Shown: positions 31,908 to 40,781 of the stretch, piece by piece | How positions within the stretch are numbered: the first letter of the stretch is position 1 | How the letters are laid out: each line of letters begins with the position of its first letter | Assembly: GCA_963776735.1 (NCBI GenBank) | Contig: CAVZNV010000016.1 | Coordinates: 620,001 to 684,000, forward strand | DNA from: PALSA-612 sp963776735 | Lineage (GTDB): Bacteria; Actinomycetota; Thermoleophilia; Gaiellales; Gaiellaceae | DNA length: 64,000 nucleotides | Direction: 5' to 3' | Position numbers and translations under genes: made by a program | Notes under the pieces: generated by a model | What the model saw: only the letters and a program-made list of their open reading frames with translations | What the model was told of the DNA's origin: nothing | The model's database searches: none

Positions 31908-34709
31908 CGGCGTCTTCGCGATCCGCAGCGCGTACGGACCCGAGCCCGGCGACGTGACATGCACCTCGACGTCGTACCAGCCGGTCTTCGTCGCGACGTA
32001 GCTCAGCGACTGGGTCGGCCCGGTCCGGCGCGACTCGAACAGGCGGTTCCGGCGTGCTGTCGACGGCCGACCGTCGACGTGCGACGTGCCCGGCCGCCAG
32101 AGCTCGAGCTGGAGACCCTTCATCCCCGGCCCGCGAACCCCGACCGAGAGCCGCTCGCCGACGGTCACCCGTATCGCGTAGACGTCGACGGGGTCGTCCC
32201 AGTAGTCGGCCGTCGCGCGGACGAGATCGGCGCTGCCCCAGAGCTTCGCCGCCAGCGGGCCGGCGTCGTCGTTCGGCTCCATCCGGTCGCGCACCGGGAG
32301 CGGCCCCGAGAGCGTGTTCAGCGCGGCATCGATGTCGAGGCTGCCCCACCCGGACAGCGAGTCGCGACCCACCGAGCAGTGCGGACAGCCGGTGGCCGGC
32401 GTGACGTCGTCGGCCGACCGCTCGAGGATGGCCGAGACCTGGTCGGAACTCAGCGACGGGTCCTCGGCCAGCAGGAGCGCTGCGGCTGCGGTCACCTGGG
32501 GCACCGCGAACGACGTGCCCTCCCCGTTGCGATACTCCTGCGTCGCGCAGTCCGAGTAGCCCTGGTCGACGCACGACGGGCGCTGAGCCGTCAGTGCGCG
32601 TGGGAACGTCGACAGGATCCCGACGCCCGGCGCGACGAGGTCGACGAACACCGGGTCGCGGTTCGAGAACGCGGGGATGTTTCCGCTTTCGGTGAGCGCG
32701 CCGACGCCGAGCACGTGCGGGAGCGCCGCGGGCCAGCTCGCGTACGGCCACGGGGTCGACGGCGAGTCGTCGCCGTTGCCGACCGCTGCGACGACGAGCA
32801 CGCCGTGCGCGACCGCGTAACGGATGGCCGCAGCTTCCACCGGCGAGTAGGTGTCGAGCGCCGTGTCGGCCGGGTCGCGGACGGCGCCGATGCTCAGGTT
32901 GATCACCTGCGCGCCGCGGTCGACCTCCCAGTGGATCGCCTTCGCCTCGACCTCCGGGTCGATCGTCCCGTCGGAGCCGATCACCTTCGCGACGAGCAAC
33001 CTGGCCGGGAACGCGATCCCGGCGATGCCCTGCCCGTTCCCGAGCGACGCAGCGATCTCGCCGGCGACGAACGTCCCGTGCCCGATGTCGTCGTCGGCGG
33101 TTCCGCCGACGAAGCTCTTCACGGCCGCGATCTTGCCCGCGAACTCGGGATGAGCGCTGTCGATGCCGGTGTCCACGACACCGACGAGCACGGGCGTGAG
33201 CACCGGAGGCGTGGGCCAGAAGTCGAACGCGTGGTCTCGCGCGAGGTACCACTGCTGTGACGAGAGCGGATCGCCCGGGACGAACGCAGAGCCGGACGGC
33301 CGCCGCGGGTGACGGTCCGGCGAGGCGACCTGGAGCCGCCGCGCGGCCCGAACCGGCACCTGCAGCGGCTGGCCCTTCACGCCGGTCGCGGACAGCCGGT
33401 ACAGCGTCGTCTGCTGCGGCGTCACGTCGACCGAGAAGCTCCCGTCGGAGGCAGGCGCGTACGCCGGCCCCGGGCTCCAGGCTCCGCCGCCGGCCGACTG
33501 CTCCAGCGCCACGTCCTTCAGGCCGCGTTCCTTGCCGGTCAGCGTCACCGATGTCCCCGCCGCGACCGTCCCGCCCGGGCGCGTCAGGGAGAGCAGCCCG
33601 ACCGAGACGAACGTCGACCGCAGGCCGAGCGGCTCGCGAAGGTAGCCGGAGCCGACCGTCTTCGTCCCGGACGAGGTCGTCAGCGTGATCTGGCGCGCGT
33701 GGCCCGTCGCCGGGATCGGCGTCATGTCGGTCACGCCCGCGACTCCGAAGGCCTTCGAAATCTGCGTGCCGCTGAAGACGACCGGACCCCAGTTGTGCCA
33801 GGGCGAGACCGAGTCGTACGGGTCGGGCTTCGAGATCAGGTACGGCACCGGTTTCGAGCCCGGATTGAGGTCGGTGATCGCCGTCGTGCGACCGCCGGAC
33901 GAGGACGAGAAGAACGTCGTCGCCACTTGCCCCTGGTACATCAGCACCTGGTTCTTCGTCGCCACAACCGCCTGGACGGCCTGCGGCGTCTCGCCGTTGA
34001 CGCCGCCGTAGACCTGGCTGCGCTCGTCGGTGTAGAGGATCTTCCCGGCGCCTAGCGTGGCCACGGCGTACGACCTCGCCGCGACGGCCTGGGCCTCGAG
34101 CGCGGCCGGCGGCCACTCGTGCGGCATCTCGCCGGTCACGACCCCGCGGACGTAGTTGTCGAGCGAGAGCGCGTTCACGACCTGGAGATGGCCGGAAACG
34201 ACCTGGAGCTGGATCGACCCGTGGTAGGCCACCTTCCCGTAGGCGAGCGGCGCCTTCCCCGGCAAGAGCGTCAGCGGGCCGGTCAGCGCCTGGGCCGGTC
34301 CTGTCGGGCCGAGCTTCGCCGTCAGCTTCGGGTCGACCGTGAACTGACCGCTCGTGATCGCGTGCGTCGCACCGGTCGCGTCACGGAGCTTGAAGGGCGC
34401 GGTCGAGGTGATCGTCACGGCGCCGCTCGTGTCGCCGAGCAGGACTCGCACGCTCTTCACGGGCGACTGCGCGAGCGTCGTGCCCGGGTAGTAGAAGGCG
34501 AGGATCTTGCCGTAGGTCGCGCCGCTCTTCGCCATGCCGTAGGCGCCCCATTGGCCCATCCCGACGCCGTGTCCGTAACCGTGGCCACGGACGACGAACG
34601 TCGTCGAGGTGACCGACGCCTGCTGCCCGGTCGCGCCGGAGGACGCGACGGCGACCCCGGCAAGGGCAAGGCACATCGCGAGAGCGAGAAGCGGGAGGCG
34701 GCAGCGCAT
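31905..34709 (-). CDS. SpoIID-like domain fused to a subtilisin-family protease
   Basis: A 934-residue exported protein. The signal peptide (LLALAMCLALAGVAVA) is followed by GHGYGHGVGMGQWGAYGMAK and a SpoIID/LytB domain. The catalytic Glu segment is VVTGEMPHEWPPAALEAQAV, shortened here. A bacterial Ig-like linker leads to a peptidase S8 domain with the full triad: Asp in VGVVDTGIDSAHP, His in DIGHGTFVAG, and Ser in GEGTSFAVPQV. A PPC-like beta domain ends the chain. SpoIID cleaves peptidoglycan glycan strands and S8 cleaves protein, so it is a two-activity wall enzyme. ATG 34709 starts the signal peptide. Confidence 0.88.
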   Translation of the reverse strand: MRCRLPLLALAMCLALAGVAVASSGATGQQASVTSTTFVVRGHGYGHGVGMGQWGAYGMAKSGATYGKILAFYYPGTTLAQSPVKSVRVLLGDTSGAVTITSTAPFKLRDATGATHAITSGQFTVDPKLTAKLGPTGPAQALTGPLTLLPGKAPLAYGKVAYHGSIQLQVVSGHLQVVNALSLDNYVRGVVTGEMPHEWPPAALEAQAVAARSYAVATLGAGKILYTDERSQVYGGVNGETPQAVQAVVATKNQVLMYQGQVATTFFSSSSGGRTTAITDLNPGSKPVPYLISKPDPYDSVSPWHNWGPVVFSGTQISKAFGVAGVTDMTPIPATGHARQITLTTSSGTKTVGSGYLREPLGLRSTFVSVGLLSLTRPGGTVAAGTSVTLTGKERGLKDVALEQSAGGGAWSPGPAYAPASDGSFSVDVTPQQTTLYRLSATGVKGQPLQVPVRAARRLQVASPDRHPRRPSGSAFVPGDPLSSQQWYLARDHAFDFWPTPPVLTPVLVGVVDTGIDSAHPEFAGKIAAVKSFVGGTADDDIGHGTFVAGEIAASLGNGQGIAGIAFPARLLVAKVIGSDGTIDPEVEAKAIHWEVDRGAQVINLSIGAVRDPADTALDTYSPVEAAAIRYAVAHGVLVVAAVGNGDDSPSTPWPYASWPAALPHVLGVGALTESGNIPAFSNRDPVFVDLVAPGVGILSTFPRALTAQRPSCVDQGYSDCATQEYRNGEGTSFAVPQVTAAAALLLAEDPSLSSDQVSAILERSADDVTPATGCPHCSVGRDSLSGWGSLDIDAALNTLSGPLPVRDRMEPNDDAGPLAAKLWGSADLVRATADYWDDPVDVYAIRVTVGERLSVGVRGPGMKGLQLELWRPGTSHVDGRPSTARRNRLFESRRTGPTQSLSYVATKTGWYDVEVHVTSPGSGPYALRIAKTP

Positions 34710-34774
34710 GCGGGAAGACGCGAAGCGGGGCGGCTTTCGAGGGTAGCGAAAGAGCTCGCTGTGCAGGGAAGGTT

Positions 34775-35767
34775 TTACGTCGTGCCCAGCCGAGCCGCGT
34801 ACTGGCGCTCGTAGTACTCCCGGTACTCGCCCGACTTGATCGGCTCCCACCAGTCGCGGTGGTCGCGATACCAGGCGACCGTCTCCGTCAGCCCGGTCTC
34901 GCCGAACGAGTGCGCCGGCGCCCAGCCGAGCGCGCGGAGCTTGGCGTCGTCGAGCGCGTAGCGGCGGTCGTGTCCGGCACGGTCCTCGACGTGCCGGACG
35001 AGTCCGGGGTCGGCGCCGGTCAGCTCGAGGATCCGGTGAGTCACCTCGACGTTCTCGAACTCCTCGCCGCCGACGTTGTAGACCTCGCCCGGCTCTCCCT
35101 GGCCGAGCACGAGCTCGACTGCTGCGCAGTGATCCTCGGCGTGGAGCCACTCGCGCACCTGCTTGCCGTCTCCGTAGACCGGCAGCGGATGGCCGTCGAG
35201 TGCGTTCGTGACGAAGAGCGGGATCAGCTTCTCCGGGTACTGGTTCGAGCCATACGTGTTGGCGCCGCGCGTGATCGACGCGTTGACGCCGTACGTGCGC
35301 GCGTAAGCGAGTACCTGCAGGTCGCCGCCGGCCTTGGCCGCCGCGTACGGGCTCGACGGGCGCAGCGGGTCGTCCTCGCGAGAGCGACCGCCGGCGGCGA
35401 GGTCACCGTACACCTCGTCGGTCGAGACCTGGACGTAGCGGACGTCGCGCCCGCGCGCCCACTCCAGCAGCGTCTGCGTGCCGAGCACCTCGGTGTGGAT
35501 GAACTCGCGCGGCTCGAGGATCGACCGGTCGACGTGGGTCTCCGCGGCGAAGCTGACGACCGCCTCGCAACCCTCGCCGGCCGTAGCGACAACCTCCGCG
35601 TCGGCGATGTCGCCCTGGTGGAACTCGTGCGGGACGCCCTCGAGGTTGGCGAGGTTGCCGGCGTAGGTGAGCCGGTCGAGCACGACGACCTCGTCGCCCG
35701 CTGCCGCACGGCGCCTGACGAAGTGCGAGCCGATGAACCCCGCTCCGCCCGTGACGAGGATGCGCAT
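34775..35767 (-). CDS. rmlB: dTDP-glucose 4,6-dehydratase
   Basis: A 330-residue SDR enzyme for the second step of dTDP-L-rhamnose synthesis. The NAD motif is VTGGAGFIGSHFV, active-site segments are STDEVYG and YAAAKAGGD, and substrate residues lie in RGANTYGSNQYPEKLIPLF. It is last in the rmlA-C-D-B gene order, 93 bases after rmlD. A TACGCT hexamer 6 bases before its ATG suggests an extra leaderless promoter. Confidence 0.95.
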   Translation of the reverse strand: MRILVTGGAGFIGSHFVRRRAAAGDEVVVLDRLTYAGNLANLEGVPHEFHQGDIADAEVVATAGEGCEAVVSFAAETHVDRSILEPREFIHTEVLGTQTLLEWARGRDVRYVQVSTDEVYGDLAAGGRSREDDPLRPSSPYAAAKAGGDLQVLAYARTYGVNASITRGANTYGSNQYPEKLIPLFVTNALDGHPLPVYGDGKQVREWLHAEDHCAAVELVLGQGEPGEVYNVGGEEFENVEVTHRILELTGADPGLVRHVEDRAGHDRRYALDDAKLRALGWAPAHSFGETGLTETVAWYRDHRDWWEPIKSGEYREYYERQYAARLGTT

Positions 35768-35773
35768 GGCCCA

Positions 35774-35779
35774 AGCGTA
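35774..35779 (-). promoter_or_regulatory. Leaderless -10 element of rmlB
   Basis: TACGCT on the minus strand ends 6 bases before the ATG at 35767. The 93-base gap after rmlD leaves room for an independent promoter. Confidence 0.5.
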
Positions 35780-35860
35780 GAGGAGCCGCAGAGCCAGCCG
35801 AAGCGGATCGAGGCCGCGCAGCGACGCCGCGCGGCCGCTCTGGCGCCGCCTCCTTCCCGG

Positions 35861-36709
35861 CTAGTCCGCGATCCGTTCAAGGCACTCGCGGAGGCCGTCG
35901 CGCCAGTGCGGCAGGTTCGGGGTTTCGGGCTTCTCGCTGCGCAAGACCGAGTAAGCAGGGCGCGGCGCCGCGGCGCCCCACTCGGCTGTGGAGATGCGCC
36001 GCACGCGGCACGAGAGTTCCGCCTCCTCGAAGATCGCCTCTGCGAAGTCCGCCCACGTGCAGTCGCCGGCGGCGGCCACGTGGTAGAGCCCGTACGGCAG
36101 CTCGAAGAGTTCTCGCGTGGCCGCGGCGAGATGCCCGACGTACGTCGGCGAGCCGCGCTGGTCGTCCACGACCTGCAGCTCGTCCCGCTCGCGGCCGAGC
36201 CGCAGCATCGTGCGGACGAAGTTGTGCCCGGTCGCGCCGAACAGCCACGATGAGCGAACGATCCAGCCGTCGCGCATCGCCCGCTCGCCCGCGAGCTTCG
36301 TTCGCCCGTAGACGGAGAGCGGGCACGGCTCGTCGGACTCGACGTACGGCGCGCCCTTCGTGCCGTCGAAGACGTAGTCGGTCGAGTAGTAGACGACCGG
36401 TAGACCGAGCGACACGACGTTCGCCGTGCCGGCGACGTTCACGCGCCGAGCTCCCTCCGGATCGGTCTCGGCTCCGTCCACGTCGGTCCAGGCCGCAGCG
36501 TGAAGCACCTTGCAACACTGTGTTGCAAGGTCGGACGGGGGTGTTCGGGACACGTCCCAGTCGGACTTGGCCAGGGCCAGCGCATGTGGAAACGCGTCGA
36601 GGAGCGCGCGGCCCAGCTGGCCGGCAGCACCGGTGACGACAACGCGTGCCGCGGCGCCGCCTACGACGACGCGTCGCGAGCCGACAGGATCGGAGATCGC
36701 GTGCTCCAC
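35861..36709 (-). CDS. rmlD: dTDP-4-dehydrorhamnose reductase
   Basis: A 282-residue SDR enzyme for the last step of dTDP-L-rhamnose synthesis. The NADPH motif VVVTGAAGQLGRALL, the YYSTDYVFDG segment and the catalytic YGRTK are intact. The start is unclear. The only in-frame start codon before the Rossmann core is GTG 36709, which adds about 20 residues and overlaps rmlC by 49 bases. No GTG, ATG or TTG lies at the usual position. The function is certain; the N-terminus is not. Confidence 0.9.
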   Translation of the reverse strand: MEHAISDPVGSRRVVVGGAAARVVVTGAAGQLGRALLDAFPHALALAKSDWDVSRTPPSDLATQCCKVLHAAAWTDVDGAETDPEGARRVNVAGTANVVSLGLPVVYYSTDYVFDGTKGAPYVESDEPCPLSVYGRTKLAGERAMRDGWIVRSSWLFGATGHNFVRTMLRLGRERDELQVVDDQRGSPTYVGHLAAATRELFELPYGLYHVAAAGDCTWADFAEAIFEEAELSCRVRRISTAEWGAAAPRPAYSVLRSEKPETPNLPHWRDGLRECLERIAD

Positions 36710-37125
36710 AGGTCGACGACGCGCGGGTCGTCCCAGGGGATCTCGTGCTCGTCCGGGTCGGACGGGTCGTACTCCTCGGTGACGTGGTAACAGAACAGCA
36801 CGTCCGTGAGCGCCTCGAAGCCGTGCGCGTGGATGCCGGGGACGTAGATCGCCACCGGGTTTCCGTCACCGATGTCGCGGCGGAACGTGTCTCCGGTGGT
36901 CCGGTCGAGGACGACGACGCGCGCCGTTCCCTCGAGACAGACGAAGAGGTCGTCCTGGCCGCGCTCGTGGTAGTGCAGACCGCGGATGACGCCCTGACGC
37001 GAGAAGCTCAGGTTCGTCTGCTTCGTCGGCTTGGGCAGCGCCGAGTCGCGCCGGAGCTCCGTCAGCCAGCCGCGCACGTCCTCGAAGCGGCGCAGCGGCA
37101 GCTCCAGCACGCCCTCGACGCTCAC
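36661..37125 (-). CDS. rmlC: dTDP-4-dehydrorhamnose 3,5-epimerase-like cupin
   Basis: A 154-residue cupin of the RmlC family. RGWLTELRRDS, TNLSFSRQGVIRGLHYHERGQ and IYVPGIHAHGFEALTD are the recognisable parts, including the His of the active site. It is about 25 residues shorter than classical RmlC. The GTG start overlaps the rmlA stop (GTGA). Its place between rmlA and rmlD makes 3,5-epimerisation of dTDP-4-keto-6-deoxyglucose the probable role. Confidence 0.9.
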   Translation of the reverse strand: MSVEGVLELPLRRFEDVRGWLTELRRDSALPKPTKQTNLSFSRQGVIRGLHYHERGQDDLFVCLEGTARVVVLDRTTGDTFRRDIGDGNPVAIYVPGIHAHGFEALTDVLFCYHVTEEYDPSDPDEHEIPWDDPRVVDLWSTRSPILSARDASS

Positions 37126-37865
37126 GTCCTGTTCGCCCCGTTGTGCCGTACGAAGTCGTTGACGGTGTAGTAGGCGTCGATCGACTCGCCCGCGTCGCCC
37201 CAGAAACCCTCGAGCACCTCGTGCTCCATCGCGCCGCGCTCCACGTACCAGTTGTTCACGTCGGAGATCTCCAGCTCACCGCGGCCCGACGGCTCCAGCG
37301 TCGGCAGCACGTCCCAGACGGCGCCGTCGTAGAAGTAGACGCCGGTGACCGCGTACGGGCTCGGCGGGTCCGCAGGCTTCTCGACCACGCGCACGACCTT
37401 GCCGTCGCCGTCGATCTCGGGCACGCCGAGATGCCGCAGGTGCTCGGGATCGTCTTCCTGGGCCAGCACGATGCGCGCGCCGTACTGCTGGTGGCGAAAG
37501 CGCTCGACCGTCCCGGCCAGGGAGCGCTCGAACACGTTGTCCGCGAGCATGACGACGCACTGGCCGCGGTCGACGAAACGCTCGGCGAGCCCCAGCGCCT
37601 CGGCGATCCCGCCGGGCCGCTCCTGGTAGCCGAACACGAGCGTGCCGATCCCGTGCTGGTGGCCGTTGCCGAACAGGCGGAGGAACTCGCCCGCGTGCGT
37701 GCCGCCCGTGACGATCATGATCTCGTCGATCCCCGAGCCGACCAGCGACTCGATCGAGTACTCGATCATCGGCCGGTCGAAGATCGGCAGCAGGTGCTTG
37801 TTGGTGATGCGGGTCAGAGGGTCGAGACGCGACCCCGTGCCGCCTGCGAGGACGACGCCTTTCAC
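37122..37865 (-). CDS. rmlA: Glucose-1-phosphate thymidylyltransferase
   Basis: A 247-residue nucleotidyltransferase, the first step of dTDP-rhamnose synthesis. The nucleotide loop is VLAGGTGSRLDPLT, with further family segments NKHLLPIFDRPMIEY, VMLADNVFE and VVEKPADPPSPYAVTGVYFY (in part). It lacks the C-terminal allosteric helices of the 290-residue type, so it belongs to the short form. GTG 37865 is favoured by a TAGCAT hexamer exactly 7 bases upstream; the longer open frame is antisense to the hsp20 gene. Confidence 0.92.
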   Translation of the reverse strand: MKGVVLAGGTGSRLDPLTRITNKHLLPIFDRPMIEYSIESLVGSGIDEIMIVTGGTHAGEFLRLFGNGHQHGIGTLVFGYQERPGGIAEALGLAERFVDRGQCVVMLADNVFERSLAGTVERFRHQQYGARIVLAQEDDPEHLRHLGVPEIDGDGKVVRVVEKPADPPSPYAVTGVYFYDGAVWDVLPTLEPSGRGELEISDVNNWYVERGAMEHEVLEGFWGDAGESIDAYYTVNDFVRHNGANRT

Positions 37866-37872
37866 AGGCCGG

Positions 37873-37878
37873 ATGCTA
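37873..37878 (-). promoter_or_regulatory. Leaderless -10 element of the rmlACD operon
   Basis: TAGCAT on the minus strand ends 7 bases before the GTG at 37865, and it decides the rmlA start. Confidence 0.55.
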
Positions 37879-37916
37879 CTTCGGGACGAGCGCGACTCAG
37901 GCGGGAAGCCGCTCGC

Positions 37917-37922
37917 TAGGCT
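37917..37922 (+). promoter_or_regulatory. Leaderless -10 element of hsp20-lon
   Basis: TAGGCT ends 7 bases before the GTG at 37930. No inverted repeat of the HAIR or CIRCE type was seen between it and rmlA. Confidence 0.55.
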
Positions 37923-37929
37923 TGTCCTC

Positions 37930-38373
37930 GTGTCCGGCCGCGGCGACGACGAGCGCATCCACGAAGAGCTCGAGGAGGTCTTCAACCAGCTCTGGCACGG
38001 GCCGCGCTTCGGCGTCCCGCGCCGCGGGTTCCGACCGCACATCGACCTCGTCCGCACGGAGGAACCCGACGAGCTTCGCGTGACCGTCGACCTTGCGGGC
38101 ATCGAGCCGGGCGACGTGCAGATCGTCGTCCACGAGCGTGCACTCGTGATCGCCGGCCGCCGCAACCGCCCCCAGACCGACCCGGGGCTCTCCTACCACC
38201 TGCTCGAGATCGAGTACGGCCCGTTCGAGCGCCGCATCGGCCTCCCGGTCGACGTCGACCCGAGGGGCGCGCGCGCCGTCTACGAACGAGGCCTGCTCAC
38301 GGTCTCGTTGCCCGTCTCGCCCGCGCCGCCGACCCAGGCGCGCATCACGATCACGGTCCGGACGACCACGTGA
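37930..38373 (+). CDS. Small heat-shock protein, Hsp20 family
   Basis: A 147-residue alpha-crystallin-domain chaperone. The core strands are DELRVTVDLAGIEPGDVQIVVHERALVIAGRR (positions about 50-80, seen as consecutive short strands), and the end has the typical GLLTVSLPV. It holds unfolding proteins in an ATP-independent way. GTG 37930 is chosen for its -10 spacing. Its stop overlaps the lon start (GTGA), so chaperone and protease are translated together. Confidence 0.92.
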   Translation: MSGRGDDERIHEELEEVFNQLWHGPRFGVPRRGFRPHIDLVRTEEPDELRVTVDLAGIEPGDVQIVVHERALVIAGRRNRPQTDPGLSYHLLEIEYGPFERRIGLPVDVDPRGARAVYERGLLTVSLPVSPAPPTQARITITVRTTT

Positions 38374-40781
38374 CCGAGCTCATGGGCGAGCCGCCCGAGC
38401 CGCTCGAAGGCGACATCGCCGTCCCGTCGACGCTGTCGATCCTTCCGCTCAAGGAGACGGTCGTCTTCCCGCAGTCGATGACGCCGCTCGCGATCGGGCA
38501 GGAGCGCTCCGTGAAGCTGATCGACGACGTCGTCTCCGGCGACCGCATGTTGGCGCTCGTGACTGTTCGCGATAGCGAGGTCGAGCAACCGGGCTTCGAC
38601 GACCTCTACGAGATCGGCACCGCAGGTCTCGTCCACCGCATGATCCGCATCCCCGACGGGACGCTCCGCATCCTCGTCCAGGGCATCGAGCGCATTCGGC
38701 TCGACGCCCGCGGAACCGCCGACCCGTATCTCTCCGGCGACTTCTCGCAGGTGCCGGACGTCGACAAGGAGAGCCGCGAGGTCGAGGCGCTCACCCGCAC
38801 GGTGCAGAACCAGTTCGCGCGCGTCGTCGAGCTCGTGCCGACCCTTCCCGACGAGCTCCAACTCGCCGCCGCGAACGTCGATGACCCCGGCGTGCTCACC
38901 TATCTCGTCGCCTCGACGCTGCGACTCAAGACCGAGGAGAAGCAGCAGCTCCTTGAGACCGCCGACGTGGAGCAGCGCCTCCGCGCGACCGCGGCGATCC
39001 TGAGTCGAGAGCTGGAGGTGTTCGAGCTCGGCTCGAAGATCCAGTCGCAGGTCGAGTCCGAGATGGAGAAGACGCAGCGCGACTACTTCCTGCGGCAGCA
39101 GCTGAAGGCGATCCAGGACGAGCTCGGCGAGACCGATCCCGACCAGGCCGAGGTCGAGGACCTGCACCGGCAGATCGAGGAGGCGAACCTCCCGGAGGAG
39201 GCGCTGAAGGCGGCGAACCGCGAGCTGTCGCGGCTCGAGAAGCTGCCGTCGGCCGCCGCCGAGTACGGCGTCATCCGCACCTACCTCGACTGGATCCTGT
39301 CGCTGCCGTGGAACGAGACGACGACGGACAAGCTCGACCTCGTCGAGGCGCGGAAGGTGCTCGACGCCGACCACTACGACCTGGACAAGATCAAGGACCG
39401 CATCCTCGAGTCGCTCGCCGTCGGGAAGCTGAAGGGCGACGTCTCCGGGCAGATCCTCTGCTTCGTCGGGCCGCCCGGCGTCGGCAAGACCTCGCTCGGG
39501 CACTCGATCGCGACCGCGCTCGGTCGGAAGTTCGTCCGCATCTCGGTCGGCGGAGTCCGCGACGAGGCGGAGCTGCGAGGCCACCGGCGCACGTACATCG
39601 GTGCCATGCCCGGAACGGTCATCCGCGCGATCCGCGACTCGGGCACTCGGAACCCGGTGTTCATGATCGACGAGATCGACAAGATGGGCGCCGACTGGCG
39701 CGGCGACCCGTCGAGCGCGATGCTCGAGATCCTCGACCCGGCGCAGAACTCGACCTTCCGCGACCACTACCTCGACCTGCCGTTCGACCTCTCGAAGGTG
39801 CTGTTCGTGTGCACCGCGAACCAGCTCGAGACGATCCCGGGCCCGCTCGTCGACCGCATGGACGTGATCCAGCTGACGGGCTACACCGAGGACGAGAAGC
39901 TGCAGATCGCGAAGCGCTACCTCGTCCCGAAGCAGCTCGAGGCGCACGGGCTCGATCCGGCGAAGATCGAGGTCGACGACGCCGCGCTGCGGATGATCGT
40001 CCGCGAGTACACGCGCGAGGCCGGCGTGCGCAGCCTCGACCGGCGGATCGCCGACCTCTGCCGCAAGGCCGCGCGGCGGATCGCCGAGGGCAACAGGCGC
40101 AAGGTGCTCGTGAACGTGAAGCGGGCGCGCGAGTGGCTCGGGCCGCGGCGCTTCTCCGGCGACATCCGCAAGCGCACCTCCGATCCCGGCGTCGCCACCG
40201 GGCTCGCCGTCACGGCCGTCGGGGGCGACGTGCTCTTCATCGAGGCGACCGCCTATCCCGGGAACGGCCGCCTGACGGTCACGGGGCAACTCGGCGACGT
40301 GATGCAGGAGTCGGCGCACGCGGCACTCTCGTGGGTCCGGAGCCACGCGGACCGGATCGGCATCGACCCGGGCTGGTTCTCCGAGCACGACGTCCACATC
40401 CACGTCCCCGCCGGCGCGGTGCCGAAGGACGGGCCGTCCGCCGGAATCACGATCGCGACCGCGCTCGTCTCGCTGGCGCGCGACAAGCCGGTCTCCAGCG
40501 ACGTGGCGATGACGGGCGAGATCACGCTGACGGGCCAGGTGCTCCAGATCGGCGGCGTGCGCGACAAGGTGCTGGCCGCCCAGCGGGCCGGCGTGCACAG
40601 GGTGATCCTCCCGCGCGAGAACGAGCCCGACCTGGTCGAGCTGCCTCCGCAGGCACGCGAGGAGCTCCAGTTCGTCCTCGCCGACACGATCGAGGACGTG
40701 CTCGGCGCAGCCTTCGACGGCGCCAACGGGATCGCCAAGCCGAAGCCGAAACGCCGGGCTGCGACTACAAAGCCGGCGTGA
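38370..40781 (+). CDS. lon: ATP-dependent protease Lon
   Basis: An 803-residue LonA protease. The N-terminal substrate domain (STLSILPLKETVVFPQS) and coiled-coil region (RDYFLRQQLKAIQDELGE) precede an AAA+ module with Walker A GPPGVGKTS and Walker B VFMIDEIDKMG. The C-terminal protease domain has the Ser-Lys dyad in KDGPSAGIT and GGVRDKVLAA. It degrades misfolded and regulatory proteins in the cytoplasm. The start overlaps the hsp20 stop, and the final 17 bases overlap the convergent lipoprotein gene. Length is normal for the family. Confidence 0.97.
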   Translation: MTELMGEPPEPLEGDIAVPSTLSILPLKETVVFPQSMTPLAIGQERSVKLIDDVVSGDRMLALVTVRDSEVEQPGFDDLYEIGTAGLVHRMIRIPDGTLRILVQGIERIRLDARGTADPYLSGDFSQVPDVDKESREVEALTRTVQNQFARVVELVPTLPDELQLAAANVDDPGVLTYLVASTLRLKTEEKQQLLETADVEQRLRATAAILSRELEVFELGSKIQSQVESEMEKTQRDYFLRQQLKAIQDELGETDPDQAEVEDLHRQIEEANLPEEALKAANRELSRLEKLPSAAAEYGVIRTYLDWILSLPWNETTTDKLDLVEARKVLDADHYDLDKIKDRILESLAVGKLKGDVSGQILCFVGPPGVGKTSLGHSIATALGRKFVRISVGGVRDEAELRGHRRTYIGAMPGTVIRAIRDSGTRNPVFMIDEIDKMGADWRGDPSSAMLEILDPAQNSTFRDHYLDLPFDLSKVLFVCTANQLETIPGPLVDRMDVIQLTGYTEDEKLQIAKRYLVPKQLEAHGLDPAKIEVDDAALRMIVREYTREAGVRSLDRRIADLCRKAARRIAEGNRRKVLVNVKRAREWLGPRRFSGDIRKRTSDPGVATGLAVTAVGGDVLFIEATAYPGNGRLTVTGQLGDVMQESAHAALSWVRSHADRIGIDPGWFSEHDVHIHVPAGAVPKDGPSAGITIATALVSLARDKPVSSDVAMTGEITLTGQVLQIGGVRDKVLAAQRAGVHRVILPRENEPDLVELPPQAREELQFVLADTIEDVLGAAFDGANGIAKPKPKRRAATTKPA

